The notes under the pieces were generated by a model, which saw nothing but the letters and a program-made list of their open reading frames with translations, searched no databases and was not told where the DNA came from. From Erythroxylum novogranatense (taxonomy: Eukaryota; Streptophyta; Magnoliopsida; Malpighiales; Erythroxylaceae): 64,000 nucleotides of DNA. The DNA is taken from positions 1 to 64,000 of the forward strand of contig JAIWQS010000137.1 in the NCBI GenBank assembly GCA_029891385.1, in the 5' to 3' direction. Position numbers and translations under genes: made by a program. Below are positions 37,879 through 48,416 of the stretch, one piece after another (position 1 is the stretch's first letter; every line of letters begins with the position of its first letter).

Positions 37879-39973
37879 TGTTGGATCGAAAAAGAAAGCA
37901 TGCTTAGTTTGGAGAAACGATAGATTTCAAAACTTTTAAGAAATCATCTTGCAGCGGAAGCAATATATCCAAATCAACATGCTAATCCATACATGATATG
38001 GTATAAGGATAATAAAACCAAGAACAAGATAAAAGGAATTACCGACTTCTTCGCCATGACTTTAAATCCTCATTGCGCTATCCTCTCCTTCTTCAGATCC
38101 AAATCCTTTGCCTTTGAGTCTTTCCTTTAGCAATCTATCTTCTTCCTTGTTGTAGTATCCTCAACCAATTGGATTTACCACTTGTTCTTCAAGGACAACT
38201 AGGTTAACAAAATCCTTTGGTGGGAAAGGAGAAGAAATATTTGGAGGAGATTTTCTTAGAAGAAGAAGAACCAAAATTGAAACTTTTTCAATTCTTTCAC
38301 TTAGGAATTTCGGTTCTACCTTGCATGAAAGGAGAGAATGTCTAAAAACCATGCAAGAACCCTTTCTCACATCTCAATTTCGAAATATGCATGAATGGAA
38401 AAGGTGAGAGGCATCCAATGCATCACTTCTTACATTAATCACTCATCAAATAGCCAATAAATGAGACTTACTTCATTTATCTTTAAAATGGCTATTTGAA
38501 AAGACCATAACCTATAATTGAATACCCATTTTGGTTTTGGCAAGAAGAAAGAAGGAAGATGGTCTATTTAATGCACATCTTTCATCTTTAATCTAATAAA
38601 TGCAAATAGGTTACATGCCAACATTAAAAGCCAACCATTAAACCATTTAATGGTAAGTTCATAACTCCATTTAATAATGATGAACCATAATAAAGACCAT
38701 CTTTATTTAGTATTTTAATGTCAAATGTGGTTACACATCTAACCTAACACAATTTCAAAATTGCTTCTTCTCCATTTAAAAAATTGTTTTAATATAATTA
38801 ATCTAATCAATTACATTAAACCAAAACAAGCCCATTTCTAAATGAACATATGGGCTTCAATTAACCATTAATTAGTATAAGCCCATCATTCAATTATGGA
38901 CTTCTAAAGCTCCAAACTACTTCTTACTTAGCTTGATAACCTTCCTTAAAGCCAAGTCGGGAATCTTATTGGACTTTGATAATTCAAGCTCCAATAAGCC
39001 CGTAAATAATTCAATCTCATCGAATTAATTCTAGCTTATTAACTAAATGTCATTCCACTAAAGACAATTAGTTGAACTCTTGAATTATTAAATATTATGA
39101 GAATATGTCCAATTGCAAACCCTATTTAGAACCTTATTATAGCCATCCGCACAACAAAGGGTAAAATTACCGTTTTGCCCTTATGTTGGTTTTTCCTTCT
39201 AGATCTCTCATTTTACTTTATATGGTGATTAACACATAAGATCTCATCTTAGTGTTAAGACTTGATGGGTAGCTAGTCCATCAAACTCATCAAGCGCCGC
39301 TTAATCACCAAATTTCCTTAAAACATCTGTAAGAGATGATAACACTATAAACTCTTTATTTGAGTGAATGTTCACGATACATGTTTCAATTAATAATTCC
39401 AACATGCATAATCGGATTAATACCTGTAAAAATCCATTCCGATCATATCAAGAATTATAATGAAACACATATGAGTTCACCACTCATCAAGATTGTGGTT
39501 CATAATAAGTTTAATGCTTAAGTTGTATGTTTTAAGATTAAAGTAACGCCCACTTTATTCTTGAAAACATACTTGATTCCATATTCATTTAATAGTGCCA
39601 TTATCGATAGTCTACTACTATCATGATATGAAACTCATCATTCCCTTTAAGTAAACTCCTTTACTTATATGGAGATAAATCGCAACACTACGATTCAAAC
39701 CATAATCAAACGACCAACTTGATTATTCAACTGTGAATCAATTAATTGATTCTAATAATATACATGTTTCCCATACATCTCTATGTATATGTATATTACT
39801 TACAAATGAATCTTGGTACCTTATGACCAGATATATAATGCTCATACAGATAAAACCAAACTCTTTTGTTTTATTAATAATAAATATTTTCATTACAAAA
39901 TCAGAATCGAATAAGATAAAGTTACATGTAAATACACTTGCTTTCGTGGCACTATATTTACATAACTCCAACA
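37879..39973. mobile_element. 2.1-kb non-coding insert in element A, TGTTGG...CCAACA ends
   Basis: It interrupts the RT-RNase H junction of element A: the reading frame stops at one side and resumes at the other. The ends TGTTGGATCG and ACTCCAACA form a short inverted repeat typical of LTRs. Flanks are CAAGA (left) and CAGTA (right), an imperfect duplication. I see no internal LTR pair and no retroelement protein, so a solo LTR of a large-LTR element is the simplest reading. Lineage not determined. Confidence 0.65.
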
Positions 39974-41118
39974 CAGTAGTCAACCGATGTTTCAGCTCCT
40001 CAAAGCTCTTCTGACACTCCTCATCCCATCTAAATGCTACATTTTTCCTCAGAAGTTTTGTCAGAGGGGATGAGATCAACGAAAATCCCTCGACAAATCT
40101 CCGGTAATAACCAGCTAATCCTAGGAAGCTTTGGATCTCAGACACATTTCTCAGAGCTTCCCAATTCATCACTGCCTCTATCTTCTTAGGATCTACTTGT
40201 ATGCCATCTCCAGTCACTATATGTCCCAAAAACACAACTTGATTCAGCCAAAATTCACACTTACTGAATTTGGCATACAACTACTTCTCTCGTATGATCT
40301 GCAAGATGACTCTTAGATGCTTAGCATGCTCTTTGCTACTTTTCGAATACACCAAAATATCATCATTAAACACAATCACAAATCGATCCAGGTAGGGCTG
40401 AAATACCTTATTCATCAAGGCCATAAATGCTGCCGGGGCATTAGTTAACCCGAACGGCATCACTAAAAACTCAAAATGTCCATACCTGCTCCTAAAGGCA
40501 CTCTTAGGTACATCAGCTTCAGCTATCTTCAACTGATAATATCCTGATCTCAAATCCAGCTTCGTAAACACCTGAACTCCCTGCAACTGGTCAAGCAAAA
40601 CATCAATTCTAGGCAACGGATACTTATTCTTCACTGTCACCCGATTCAGTTGCCTATAATCGATGCATAACCGCAATCCCATCCTTCTTCTTCACAAAGA
40701 GCACTGGAGCTCCCCAAGGTGAAACACTAGGCCTTATGAAGCCTTTTTCTAGCAACTCCTAAAGTTGAGTCTTCAACTCTTTCAGTTCCACAGGTGCCAT
40801 CCTATATGGAGGAATAGATATAGGCGCAGCACCTGGAACTAGATCTATTGTGAACTCTGTTTCCCGATCTGGTGGTAAACCAGGTAACTCTTCGGGAAAT
40901 ACATCCAAAAACTCTCTCACCACCAGGATGTCTTGCACACTCTGATCAGCTCTAGTATCAATGATGTGGGCTAGATAAGCCTCACATCCTCCCCGCAAAA
41001 ACCTTAATGCACTCATAAAAGAGATCATCCTAGCTGGCACTGCTTGACTAACTCTTCTGAATACAACTCTCGGTTGACCCGGAGATTCCAGGGTTACCTC
41101 CTTGGTATAACAGTTCAT
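39974..41118 (-). pseudogene. Element A reverse transcriptase remnant
   Basis: RNA-dependent DNA polymerase of a Ty3/gypsy element. 40759-41118 is the entry region (VVREFLDVFPEELPGLPP, PPYRMAPVELKEL). 40281-40682 carries the core ([38 protein letters not shown] and the active-site line [14 protein letters not shown]). 39974-40280 continues it ([30 protein letters not shown], then the start of the RNase H link). The active site reads F-N-D-D where the family usually has F-I-D-D. Frame breaks lie between the three segments, and the last runs directly into the 2.1-kb insert. Confidence 0.9.
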
Positions 41119-41119
41119 G

Positions 41120-41469
41120 ATAGCCTTATGAGCAGTGAGTCAATCCATGCCTAGAATTACATCTATTTCCCTCAGCTGCAATATTATCAAGTTTTCCTCC
41201 AATTCTGCTTGATCAATCTTAATCAAACACCCCTTACACACCTCTCCTATCACTGTAGTACTGCCTAATGGCGTACTCACCTCTAGCCCATACTGTAAAG
41301 ACTCCCTATCATAATGCAGTCTACATGCCAAATGCAGTGCGATAAAGGAGTGTGTGGATCCTGGATCTAGCAGTGCAAATGCTTCAGAATCATAAATGAG
41401 AAGCGCACCTGCTACCACGTCTGGAGAATCTTGGGCCTCCTGCCTTGTCATGGCATAGACCCGGGCCTG
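41120..41469 (-). pseudogene. Element A aspartic protease remnant
   Basis: Retropepsin that would process the gag-pol polyprotein. The open segment 41140-41451 shows the active-site block ALLDPGSTHSFI near its N-terminal third and ends in the conserved VILGMD motif, directly followed by a stop where the family normally continues with W. The catalytic aspartate is present, but the frame is cut on both sides. Confidence 0.8.
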
Positions 41470-42650
41470 GGACTATGATCGGCTGCCCCGCCCCTCAGTC
41501 CTCATGGAAGAACTTCCAGCTTTTCCTCTGAATCTACCTCGGCCTCTCTGTCCAGGTCCACCTCCTCTACTCTACTGAACTGTCGTAGCACTTCCCGATC
41601 CTGATCGACGCTGACAGCAGACTGTGCCCCAAAGTAGCTGGGCAATCCCTGACCTGGTGATCCATGGAGCCGCATTTGAGGCAAGCTCCAGTCAATCGCC
41701 AGCACTCGCCACTGTGTCTCTTCTCACAATATTCACAAACTGGAGGCCGATTCTGTCCTGTCCCTCTTCCACTACCAATCTGTGTAAACCTACCCCTCTG
41801 TCCAAACCCTGTCTGCCTGGATCCACCCGAGGCTTTAAAAGTTATGTTCTAGCGCTTACTGTAGCCCCTGCCAGAACTACCCTGACTCTTGCTTGGCCTC
41901 TTTCCTCTAGACCCTTGCCTAGTCTCAGATTGCTTCTCTCTCATCAGCTGTTCAATTCTAACCACAGCAGCTCTCAAATCAATAAATGTTCCCATATTCG
42001 ACCTCGCCAACCTAGTTCTGATCTCCATGTTCAATCCATTTTCAAATCTCCTACACTTATGCATTTTCAGTAGGATCAAAGCAAGGCATATTCCATCAAT
42101 TCATTGAACCGCACTTCATAATCATCCACTGACAGCCTACCTTGCTTCAATTCTAGGAACTCTTGCATCTTCATGTCCAGATAAATCTTGGGCATGTAAT
42201 TGTCTCTGAAGACTCTCAGAAAATCTGCCCACTTCAACTGGCAAGGCCTGGTGGTACTGCCTGGGATAGTCTTCCACTACTAATATGTTGGGTCCTGCAA
42301 TAGAGACACTGCGTAGTCGAACCTTTCATCAGACTCGCAGTCCATCTGGGCAAAGACCCTTTCGGTCCTCTCTAACCATCCTCACCGCAGGTCTTCTACG
42401 CCGTAAAAGTCCACAGCTCCCCTCGTCAGAGCCTATCATACCTCCTTTCCCTTCTCTCGGGAACTCTAGGAGGCATCTCCTCTGATCGAGGCACCGAGGA
42501 CTCTCTACTGGCTCCCACCGATCCAAGGTCAGCTGGTTGATCCACTTGATCACCTAGAGCGGATGACCTATAACACACAATAACTTCCATCATTTTCTAC
42601 ATTTCTCACTATAGTTCATGTCTAATATCCTATATGTCCCAACAGATGCC
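41470..42650 (-). pseudogene. Element A gag remnant
   Basis: Capsid-nucleocapsid precursor in broken frames. Around 42110-42400 the minus strand reads a retrotrans_gag domain (WLERTERVFAQMDC, RFDYAVSLL, DNYMPKIYLDMK, LSVDDYEVRFNELMEYA). 41849-42079 continues it (RRFENGLNMEIRTRLA, then a Ser/Gly/Arg/Lys-rich linker). Two zinc knuckles follow near 41640-41740 in another frame (CEYCEKRHSGEC; CLKCGSMDHQVRDC). No full-length frame survives. Confidence 0.8.
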
Positions 42651-42655
42651 AACCT

Positions 42656-42668
42656 GGCTCTGATACCA
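42656..42668 (-). other. Element A primer-binding site (initiator Met tRNA type)
   Basis: In minus sense, TGGTATCAGAGCC lies 6 nt from the end of the 5' LTR. This is the standard plant primer site complementary to the 3' end of initiator methionine tRNA, used to start minus-strand DNA synthesis. Confidence 0.9.
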
Positions 42669-43076
42669 CCGAAATGTAACATCTCCTTACCGTAGAGCAC
42701 ACACCGGGACGCTCGAAGGTCATTTCGGTACATATCCTACGATAAAGGCGAGTTACGTTCTATCATTTTATTCACGTCACATGGCATCATATTAAAATTT
42801 GCTTCTAACGCATCAATTGAAAATTCACAATATTTTGAAACCAACTATTTTCCTCATTTCATTTCTCAAGACAAAAGGTTACAACGTATTTCAATCTTTA
42901 GTACAATGTCCATCCACAAAATCTATTACAAAAGCACTACAATGATGAGGAAATTATGAAAAATCTAACTATGCCATCCAAAAAGCCCAGCTGACTGACC
43001 TTTGCGCCATGACTTCACTTTAAACACACTCTACACGACAGTGGAGCCACTCAGATGCTAAAGTCGCCTATCGGTC

Positions 43077-43713
43077 CTGAAAAGACAACATTGCAATTTT
43101 GATGAGTTTTGCGAACTCAGCCAAAAACCATCATCGATGGTTTACCTAATTCATGCAGCACTCAAACAAATTGCATAACATTGCACACTAACACATTCAG
43201 AAGTACCACATGAGGATATTTAAGTAAATCACAAATGAATAAGGCATTTTAGCCTGTCACCCATTCACATTATCCAATAAATTATGTATGCATTGCATAT
43301 TACATGTTCCCATTTTAGTTCCGTGTTGGACTGAGCTACCAGATCGTCCCAATCAGTAAGCACATTAAGCGATGAGCTGTGGCTCAATCGATGTGGGCTT
43401 GAGGCCCGATACGGTGAGCTTTTAGCTCTCGATGGCTGCTCCGGTCACAACTGACTTTATCTGTGCATTCATTCATGTATGAAATGCATATGTCCCATTT
43501 AAACAGTACACGTATCGCAATCAGTAAACATGTCACATTAAAAATAAGTAAATACACAAAGTGCACAGATTTACAACCAGATCACACTTCTATGTCATAT
43601 CTCTAATACTTCAGACCTTCTGTCCGGAATCCACAACATACACAAACACAAAACCTGCCATTATCCACCGCAGTAGACATATAATAATTGAGAAACCTAT
43701 CTAGGTTACTCAC
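43077..43713 (-). promoter_or_regulatory. Putative LTR intron in element A right LTR
   Basis: In minus sense a donor G^GTGAGTAACCTAG at 43713 and an acceptor TTGTCTTTTCAG^GACC at 43077 enclose 637 bp. A TATA-like TTATAGAGGAGC lies about 75 nt upstream of the donor. The same arrangement occurs in the left LTR (donor 6769, acceptor 6138; 632 bp). Inference from sequence; not demonstrated. Confidence 0.5.
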
Positions 43714-44636
43714 CAACTGCTCCTAAAGCTAGTGCCTGAAAGGTCCGACAATGTCTGTGGGTTAACGTTTCAATTGCTCCTCTATAACGAATAACATACA
43801 TATAATCACAATTTGTACAAGTATTGATGTTTAATAATGCACACGAATGAAAAGAAAATGTACAATACATGCATGACAATCCCGGGTAGCATTCTATCAC
43901 TTTCATTGCAAGGTCATTCTCAAAGCAAAACTCATCTTTTGCTAAATCACACTTTCGGGTCTATAGTGAATCACATTAAATTATAGAGTGAAGAAGATAT
44001 CTTTTGATCATAATCCCTTCTAAAAATGTGTTCCTCTAAGTCTTAAGATTCCATTGGCACCAAAATCACTCAATTCGGGTTAGTAGATTGGGAGATTAAC
44101 CTCAAACATTGATAGACTATTTAAAGTGTCCTAAACCTGATTCCATCTAGCATTTGAACATCTTAGAAATTGAATCACAATTGAACTTCTTCATATGATT
44201 TGTAGCCCTATATCTTAAATTTACTACAAAGAAATAATCATCTCATTAGGAATCTTATAGCTCTAGATATAAGCAAAACATTGAACTCTATTCAGTAAAA
44301 CTACTCCCGTTGACAATGTTCCAATAAACTCTCACACTTGCATTTGATCAATCTCTTTAAATTTAACTCCAATTAATACAAATTGTTATGGAGATATAGG
44401 AAAATGTGTTAGGAATCCATTTCCATAGGAATCAAGTCATTTGGAGCTCTAGAGAAGGAGTTATAGTCAAAAGAAGCAACCATGTTCATAATTGTTCTCC
44501 AATCGAACATGCTTTTGCGTAAACTCCATAACTTTCGTTCTAGATGTTGGAATGAATTTGTTCTTAAACGTTTGGAAAGCATACATCTAGGGCTACAACT
44601 TTCATGAAGACCAAAAATTCTAATTCTATTGTTAAA

Positions 44637-44765
44637 GGGGTCACACGGGCCGTGTAAAGCTACACAGTCAGACCGTGTAACCTTCGGGTGAAATGTGTCC
44701 CCTGAGCCTGGATTTACACGGGCCGTGTAATGGTACATGGGCAGACCGTGTAAGCTACGGATTAA
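44637..44765. repeat. Palindromic slot in A right LTR (TTACACGGGCCGTGTAA)
   Basis: ACACGGGCCGTGTAA occurs twice (44643 and 44713 region), interleaved with CAGACCGTGTAA variants. The equivalent part of the left LTR is deleted. Confidence 0.7.
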
Positions 44766-46519
44766 CTAAACTTTTCACTTATAAAACTCCTCCAAAAGGT
44801 CCTAAACCCATTCTAACCTTTCATACACTCTTAAACACTTTCAAATTCACCAATTCTAGCATAAAACAACTTAAACATCAATGATATTCCATCCTTTCCC
44901 ATCTCACATTTTATTCCTCAATACCAAACACTTCCTACTCACAATTCATCAAGTTCAAGTTAGTGACTACACACATAAACACCTCAAATATAGTTCAAAA
45001 TCGTTCATACTCAATTCATATTCCCTAATGGCTTATACACATCCAAAATGAAACACAATCATATGCCTTTATTCACAACAATTTCAACACTCAATTACCT
45101 AACTTCACACCAACATTTGGGACTCTTCAACACCAAATTCACAATCAACATCTTCATAAGAATTGTAGTCAATTTCCTCTAGTTTCATTAAAACCAAGCT
45201 CAACTCATTTGGACAACTATAGAAACAATTATGGCCAATCAAGTAGAGCACACTCAAGATCAAGCTATTGAAAATTTCCAGATTTTTCTTCTTCAATCAT
45301 TTAAGCAACATTCAACTCATCTATTTGATCTCATGCCTAGATGATCTTTTCCATGACAATTCCTCATCAATCCCTACCTAATTCAATTCAAGAAATCACT
45401 CACAAACAAAGCAAAAGTTACAATTTATCATAATCCCAAAACAGGGCATACACAAATGTATATCCATTATAACCACTTTCTACATTCAACCATCAACTCT
45501 TTTGAAAAACATCAAGTCCTAAACTTCTCTATACATTTACATGAAGGTAAACTCATCATACATACTTCCAAAACACAACCATGAACATCTATGAGCATCA
45601 ATTAACACACATACATAAGTCTTTCACAAGCATAAGGCAATCATCAATTTATGAGTTTCAATTCTACCATATACACTACATATAACACAAAACTTACTTG
45701 TTTTAGCTACAAATCTTCAAGTACTCCAAGTAACACACCAAACCCTAGCTCCACCCATCACCATCGATCATGATCATCCAAAGGAGTAAAGAGGTAGGTT
45801 TGTGACAAGTAAACAAGAGCAAGATGACAAGGAACAAGGAATAGATGAAAGCTAAGCTCAAGTTGAAGGAAATCACAACACATGAAGAAGAGGGGAAGAA
45901 GTTCACGAAGAAGAGAGAAGAAAATGACCTAAAATAAAACTCCAAAGGGTCTTGAAGAATGAGTGTCGTGGGAGAGACAAAAAGGAGCTTCAATTTAGAT
46001 AGTTATTTAACCTAACACATGGCTCTAAACATGCCATGTGTCAAGCCAAGACTTATCCCTTAATTTCTTCTTAAATTAATCTATTTCAAGCCCAATTTCC
46101 CATAAATAACACTTGTCAATTATTCCTATAACCATATATCCAAAATTCAATTCCATAGGCACTAAAGTCTAATACCGATTATCAGTTGCTCTGCCCCTCG
46201 GCATTTTTCCTAGTCTGAGATTTACCCAAGAAAAATTTTAGAAAAATTCCTAAATTCTCCAAAATTATAAAATCAATAATGTCACTCTCCAAATAAATTT
46301 TCAAAATCAATAACCCACAATTCTCAACCCATTCACAAGTAGAACCAAATATACCGGGAATGTTAATGAATGCATGTACAAAAATTTCATGTGCAATAAA
46401 TTCAGTTTTCACAATACAAGTATGTCACAAAATGCAAGAACATGCAATTGCATTACTAAGCTCTCACTAAATACCCATATTTCCTATTTTACCCTTCCCA
46501 CTGGTACCGGAATGTTACA

Positions 46520-46524
46520 GTAAT
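46520..46524. repeat. Target-site duplication of element A, right copy (GTAAT)
   Basis: GTAAT follows the TGTTACA end of the right LTR. It is the partner of 5731-5735 and shows that both outer ends belong to one integration event. Confidence 0.9.
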
Positions 46525-46907
46525 TTCTACGCATCTCTTATGAAGGTAGAAATCACAGCGAAGGCAACCATATATTATATCATGTAGTTCCCTGTCGCAT
46601 AGCTTGCAACTATAAGAAGAAAAATCCGATTCCCATCTGGGTCTAGAATTGAGAAGGATGAGCATATGATGATGATTATCATGGAAAAAAAGAGTTTTTG
46701 TATTTGGAGAAAGTAAAGCTATGATTTGTTGGGGGTCATCGTTATCTAGTGAAAAAGCGCATTTACAATCCAACTTCAAGCCACACTCTGAGAATTTATA
46801 ATAAGTAGGAATTCTTATGATATCCCCACAACGATCACAACTAACACGGTAGACTTCTGTAGTTTGAAGGGTTAGAGAATGATGATGCTGCAAGTGAAGG
46901 GGATGAG
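46520..46907 (-). pseudogene. DC1 domain gene, N-terminal part, flanked by two retroelements
   Basis: This is the missing upstream half of the DC1 gene at 4812-5735. In minus sense it reads HPLHLQHHHSLTLQ, CDRCGDIIR, CGLKLDCKCAF, a His-rich HDNHHHMLIL block, CKLCDREL, then YGC..CDFYLHKRCVEIT, ending at element A. Removing A and one copy of GTAAT joins codon to codon: VEIT on this side continues into QQECELQHPYH on the other side, in frame. The upstream end stops at 46907, where Copia element C1 begins inside the HPLHL-containing domain, so the true start codon lies elsewhere, probably beyond C1 to the right of the window. No ATG start is available here. Confidence 0.85.
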
Positions 46908-47233
46908 TGTTAGATTATTTAATGTCTCATGTAATTTATTGATTGAGTCCTATGAAATGCACCCAAGATAATGGTTATTGGGTATTACTCGAATCGGTCT
47001 CAAATGGGTCACAGACCCTTTTCCTCTCTCTTTTAATTCCAAAGGACATGTCCTTTGGTAATGGTATATAAGTTGCAAAACTTATGAAATGAAATCATTC
47101 TTAACCATTGAGAAAATCAGAACGAAAGAAGACGAGAGGAAATAAAAACTCTTTCAACAATATCAACATTTAACGAACAACAAAGCATGGATACAGGTAC
47201 GCGTAAAACGAATCGATCCTATAAAGTTTTACA
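46908..47233 (+). repeat. C1 5' LTR
   Basis: TGTTAGATTA...AAAGTTTTACA, 326 bp, with a TATATAAG box near 47065, in the usual place upstream of the R region. Confidence 0.8.
47063..47072 (+). promoter_or_regulatory. C1 LTR TATA box
   Basis: GGTATATAAG within the LTR, about 165 bp from its 3' end; a typical plant TATA box driving retroelement transcription. Confidence 0.65.
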
Positions 47234-47235
47234 AT

Positions 47236-47247
47236 TGGTATCAGAGC
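47236..47247 (+). other. C1 primer-binding site
   Basis: TGGTATCAGAGC, 2 nt after the LTR end; complementary to initiator Met tRNA. Confidence 0.9.
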
Positions 47248-48416
47248 ATGGAAATTTTTGATTTGTTATCTACGGTATTTCTACCGTGAATTATGATGAT
47301 GATTATTGTTTATCGTTAATGTTTCTATAAAGCATGGTTAAAGCATGATTTGAGTTCTAGCTTCATCGATGATTTCGTTGGTTTTGTATGAGAATGGAAA
47401 ATCTTCCAAACCATGAAAGAAATACAGTGAATGGAAAAGTGATTTTCGATTTTAATGGTAGAAAGCAAACGAAAAGTTAAAACTTAGAGTAAGAAACATA
47501 TACATGAGAAAGAACCGAAACAAGTGTGATTATGGTTGTTGATTATTACGGTGATTATTCTTGAACCCATGAAAGAATGACGTTAAGATGTCTTGTGGTT
47601 TGAAACAAACCCATGAATTGGTAATGGACAATAGAAAGAATTGAAAATCAACGGCCATGTTTTGATGAGTTTTCGGTGTATATGTTGTTAACGGTATTTT
47701 TGTGTTGTATTTATGCTCTTGATCATGCTTGAAATGGTTTACATTAGAATAGAGATTAGAGCAATGGCAATATAGAATAGTTATTAAAAAAAACGAAATC
47801 CAGAAAACAAAAACCAGAAGCATCGAAGGATGAAGATGAACACTACACGCGCCAGACGCTGCTGGTGTGGGTTGACGCCTTGGCAAGCAAAGGACGCGCC
47901 AATTGAAACCCTCAAGCTTCCAAGACTGCTGCGTGTGCAGAAAGAGAGCTCCAGCCCATAAATGAGTTTCTGGGCTTATTTTTTTCTTGATTTTGGGACT
48001 TTGGGCTATTAAGAGACAACACTTTGTGTTAGTTATTAATTATGGACTTTAACCCTTAAAGAAAAATTATTTTAGGATGGAACACAAGGGTTTTTAATTC
48101 ATAATTGATTTATACATAATGTAATTTTAGGATGGAATATTTTATGTTATGTAATAATTGGAATTAAATTGTCCTAGCATATGTTGAATATAATACATGA
48201 CATTATGGACATTTATAATAGTTTGTTTGTCACTAAAGTGACAAAACTAGTTATATTAACTTTGTCATGTATGATAATTGTCCAATTAAATGCTTATTGC
48301 ATGGAAAGCTTGTTAGTCACCAAAGTGACCTAGCTTGGAATTTTAATCATTTAATTGTTTCAATTGTTCAATATAATATGATGCTAAATGACATGAAGGA
48401 TGAATTTGAGATTATT
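47248..48416 (+). other. C1 interior leader, no gene seen
   Basis: AT-rich downstream of the primer site. It includes a repeated "gtcac(t/c)aaagtgac" phrase at about 48228-48243 and 48315-48330, each a small palindrome. No gag similarity is recognised before Z' interrupts it. Confidence 0.5.

Larger units (their letters stand above)
5736..46519 (-). mobile_element. Element A: decayed Tekay/Del-like chromovirus with nested insertions
   Basis: LTR retrotransposon with sense on the minus strand. The left LTR (3' LTR) is 5736-35898 and the right LTR (5' LTR) is 42675-46519. Between them gag, protease, RT, RNase H, integrase and a chromodomain follow in Ty3/gypsy order. It carries a 5-bp duplication, TG...CA ends and a Met-tRNA primer site beside the right LTR. 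Subtracting nested material (7505-34528 plus its duplication, and 37879-39973) leaves about 11.7 kb. Stops and frame breaks occur in every domain, so it cannot be autonomous now. The two LTRs remain closely similar by eye, suggesting a fairly young insertion. It splits the DC1 gene. Confidence 0.9.
42675..46519 (-). repeat. Element A right (5') LTR, complete, 3.85 kb
   Basis: It starts TGTAACATCTCCTTACCG and ends GGAATGTTACA. It is the uninterrupted copy and provides the pre-insertion sequence for W/V (caatcaacatcttcataag near 45140-45160). In minus sense it contains a TATA-like site near 43785, a consensus splice donor at 43713, an acceptor at 43077, and TTACACGGGCCGTGTAA-type palindromes at 44637-44765. 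Confidence 0.9.
46908..48416 (+). mobile_element. Copia-type element C1, 5' part only
   Basis: A 326-bp LTR followed 2 nt later by a Met primer site marks the 5' end of a plus-strand Copia-like element inserted in the DC1 gene. Left flank ATGAG (46903-46907) would be its target duplication; the partner lies outside the window. The interior seen here (47248-48416) is leader-like with no convincing gag. It is interrupted at 48417 by Z'. The 118-codon minus frame at 47530-47886 is unsupported. Confidence 0.75.

Noticed and set aside
39738..40280. 180-codon minus frame as a single gene
   Set aside because: It is a fusion of the RT remnant of A with the end of the 2.1-kb insert; similarity to RT stops at 39973.
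47530..47886. 118-codon minus-strand frame in C1's interior
   Set aside because: Antisense to C1, no domain recognised; the frame is probably chance.
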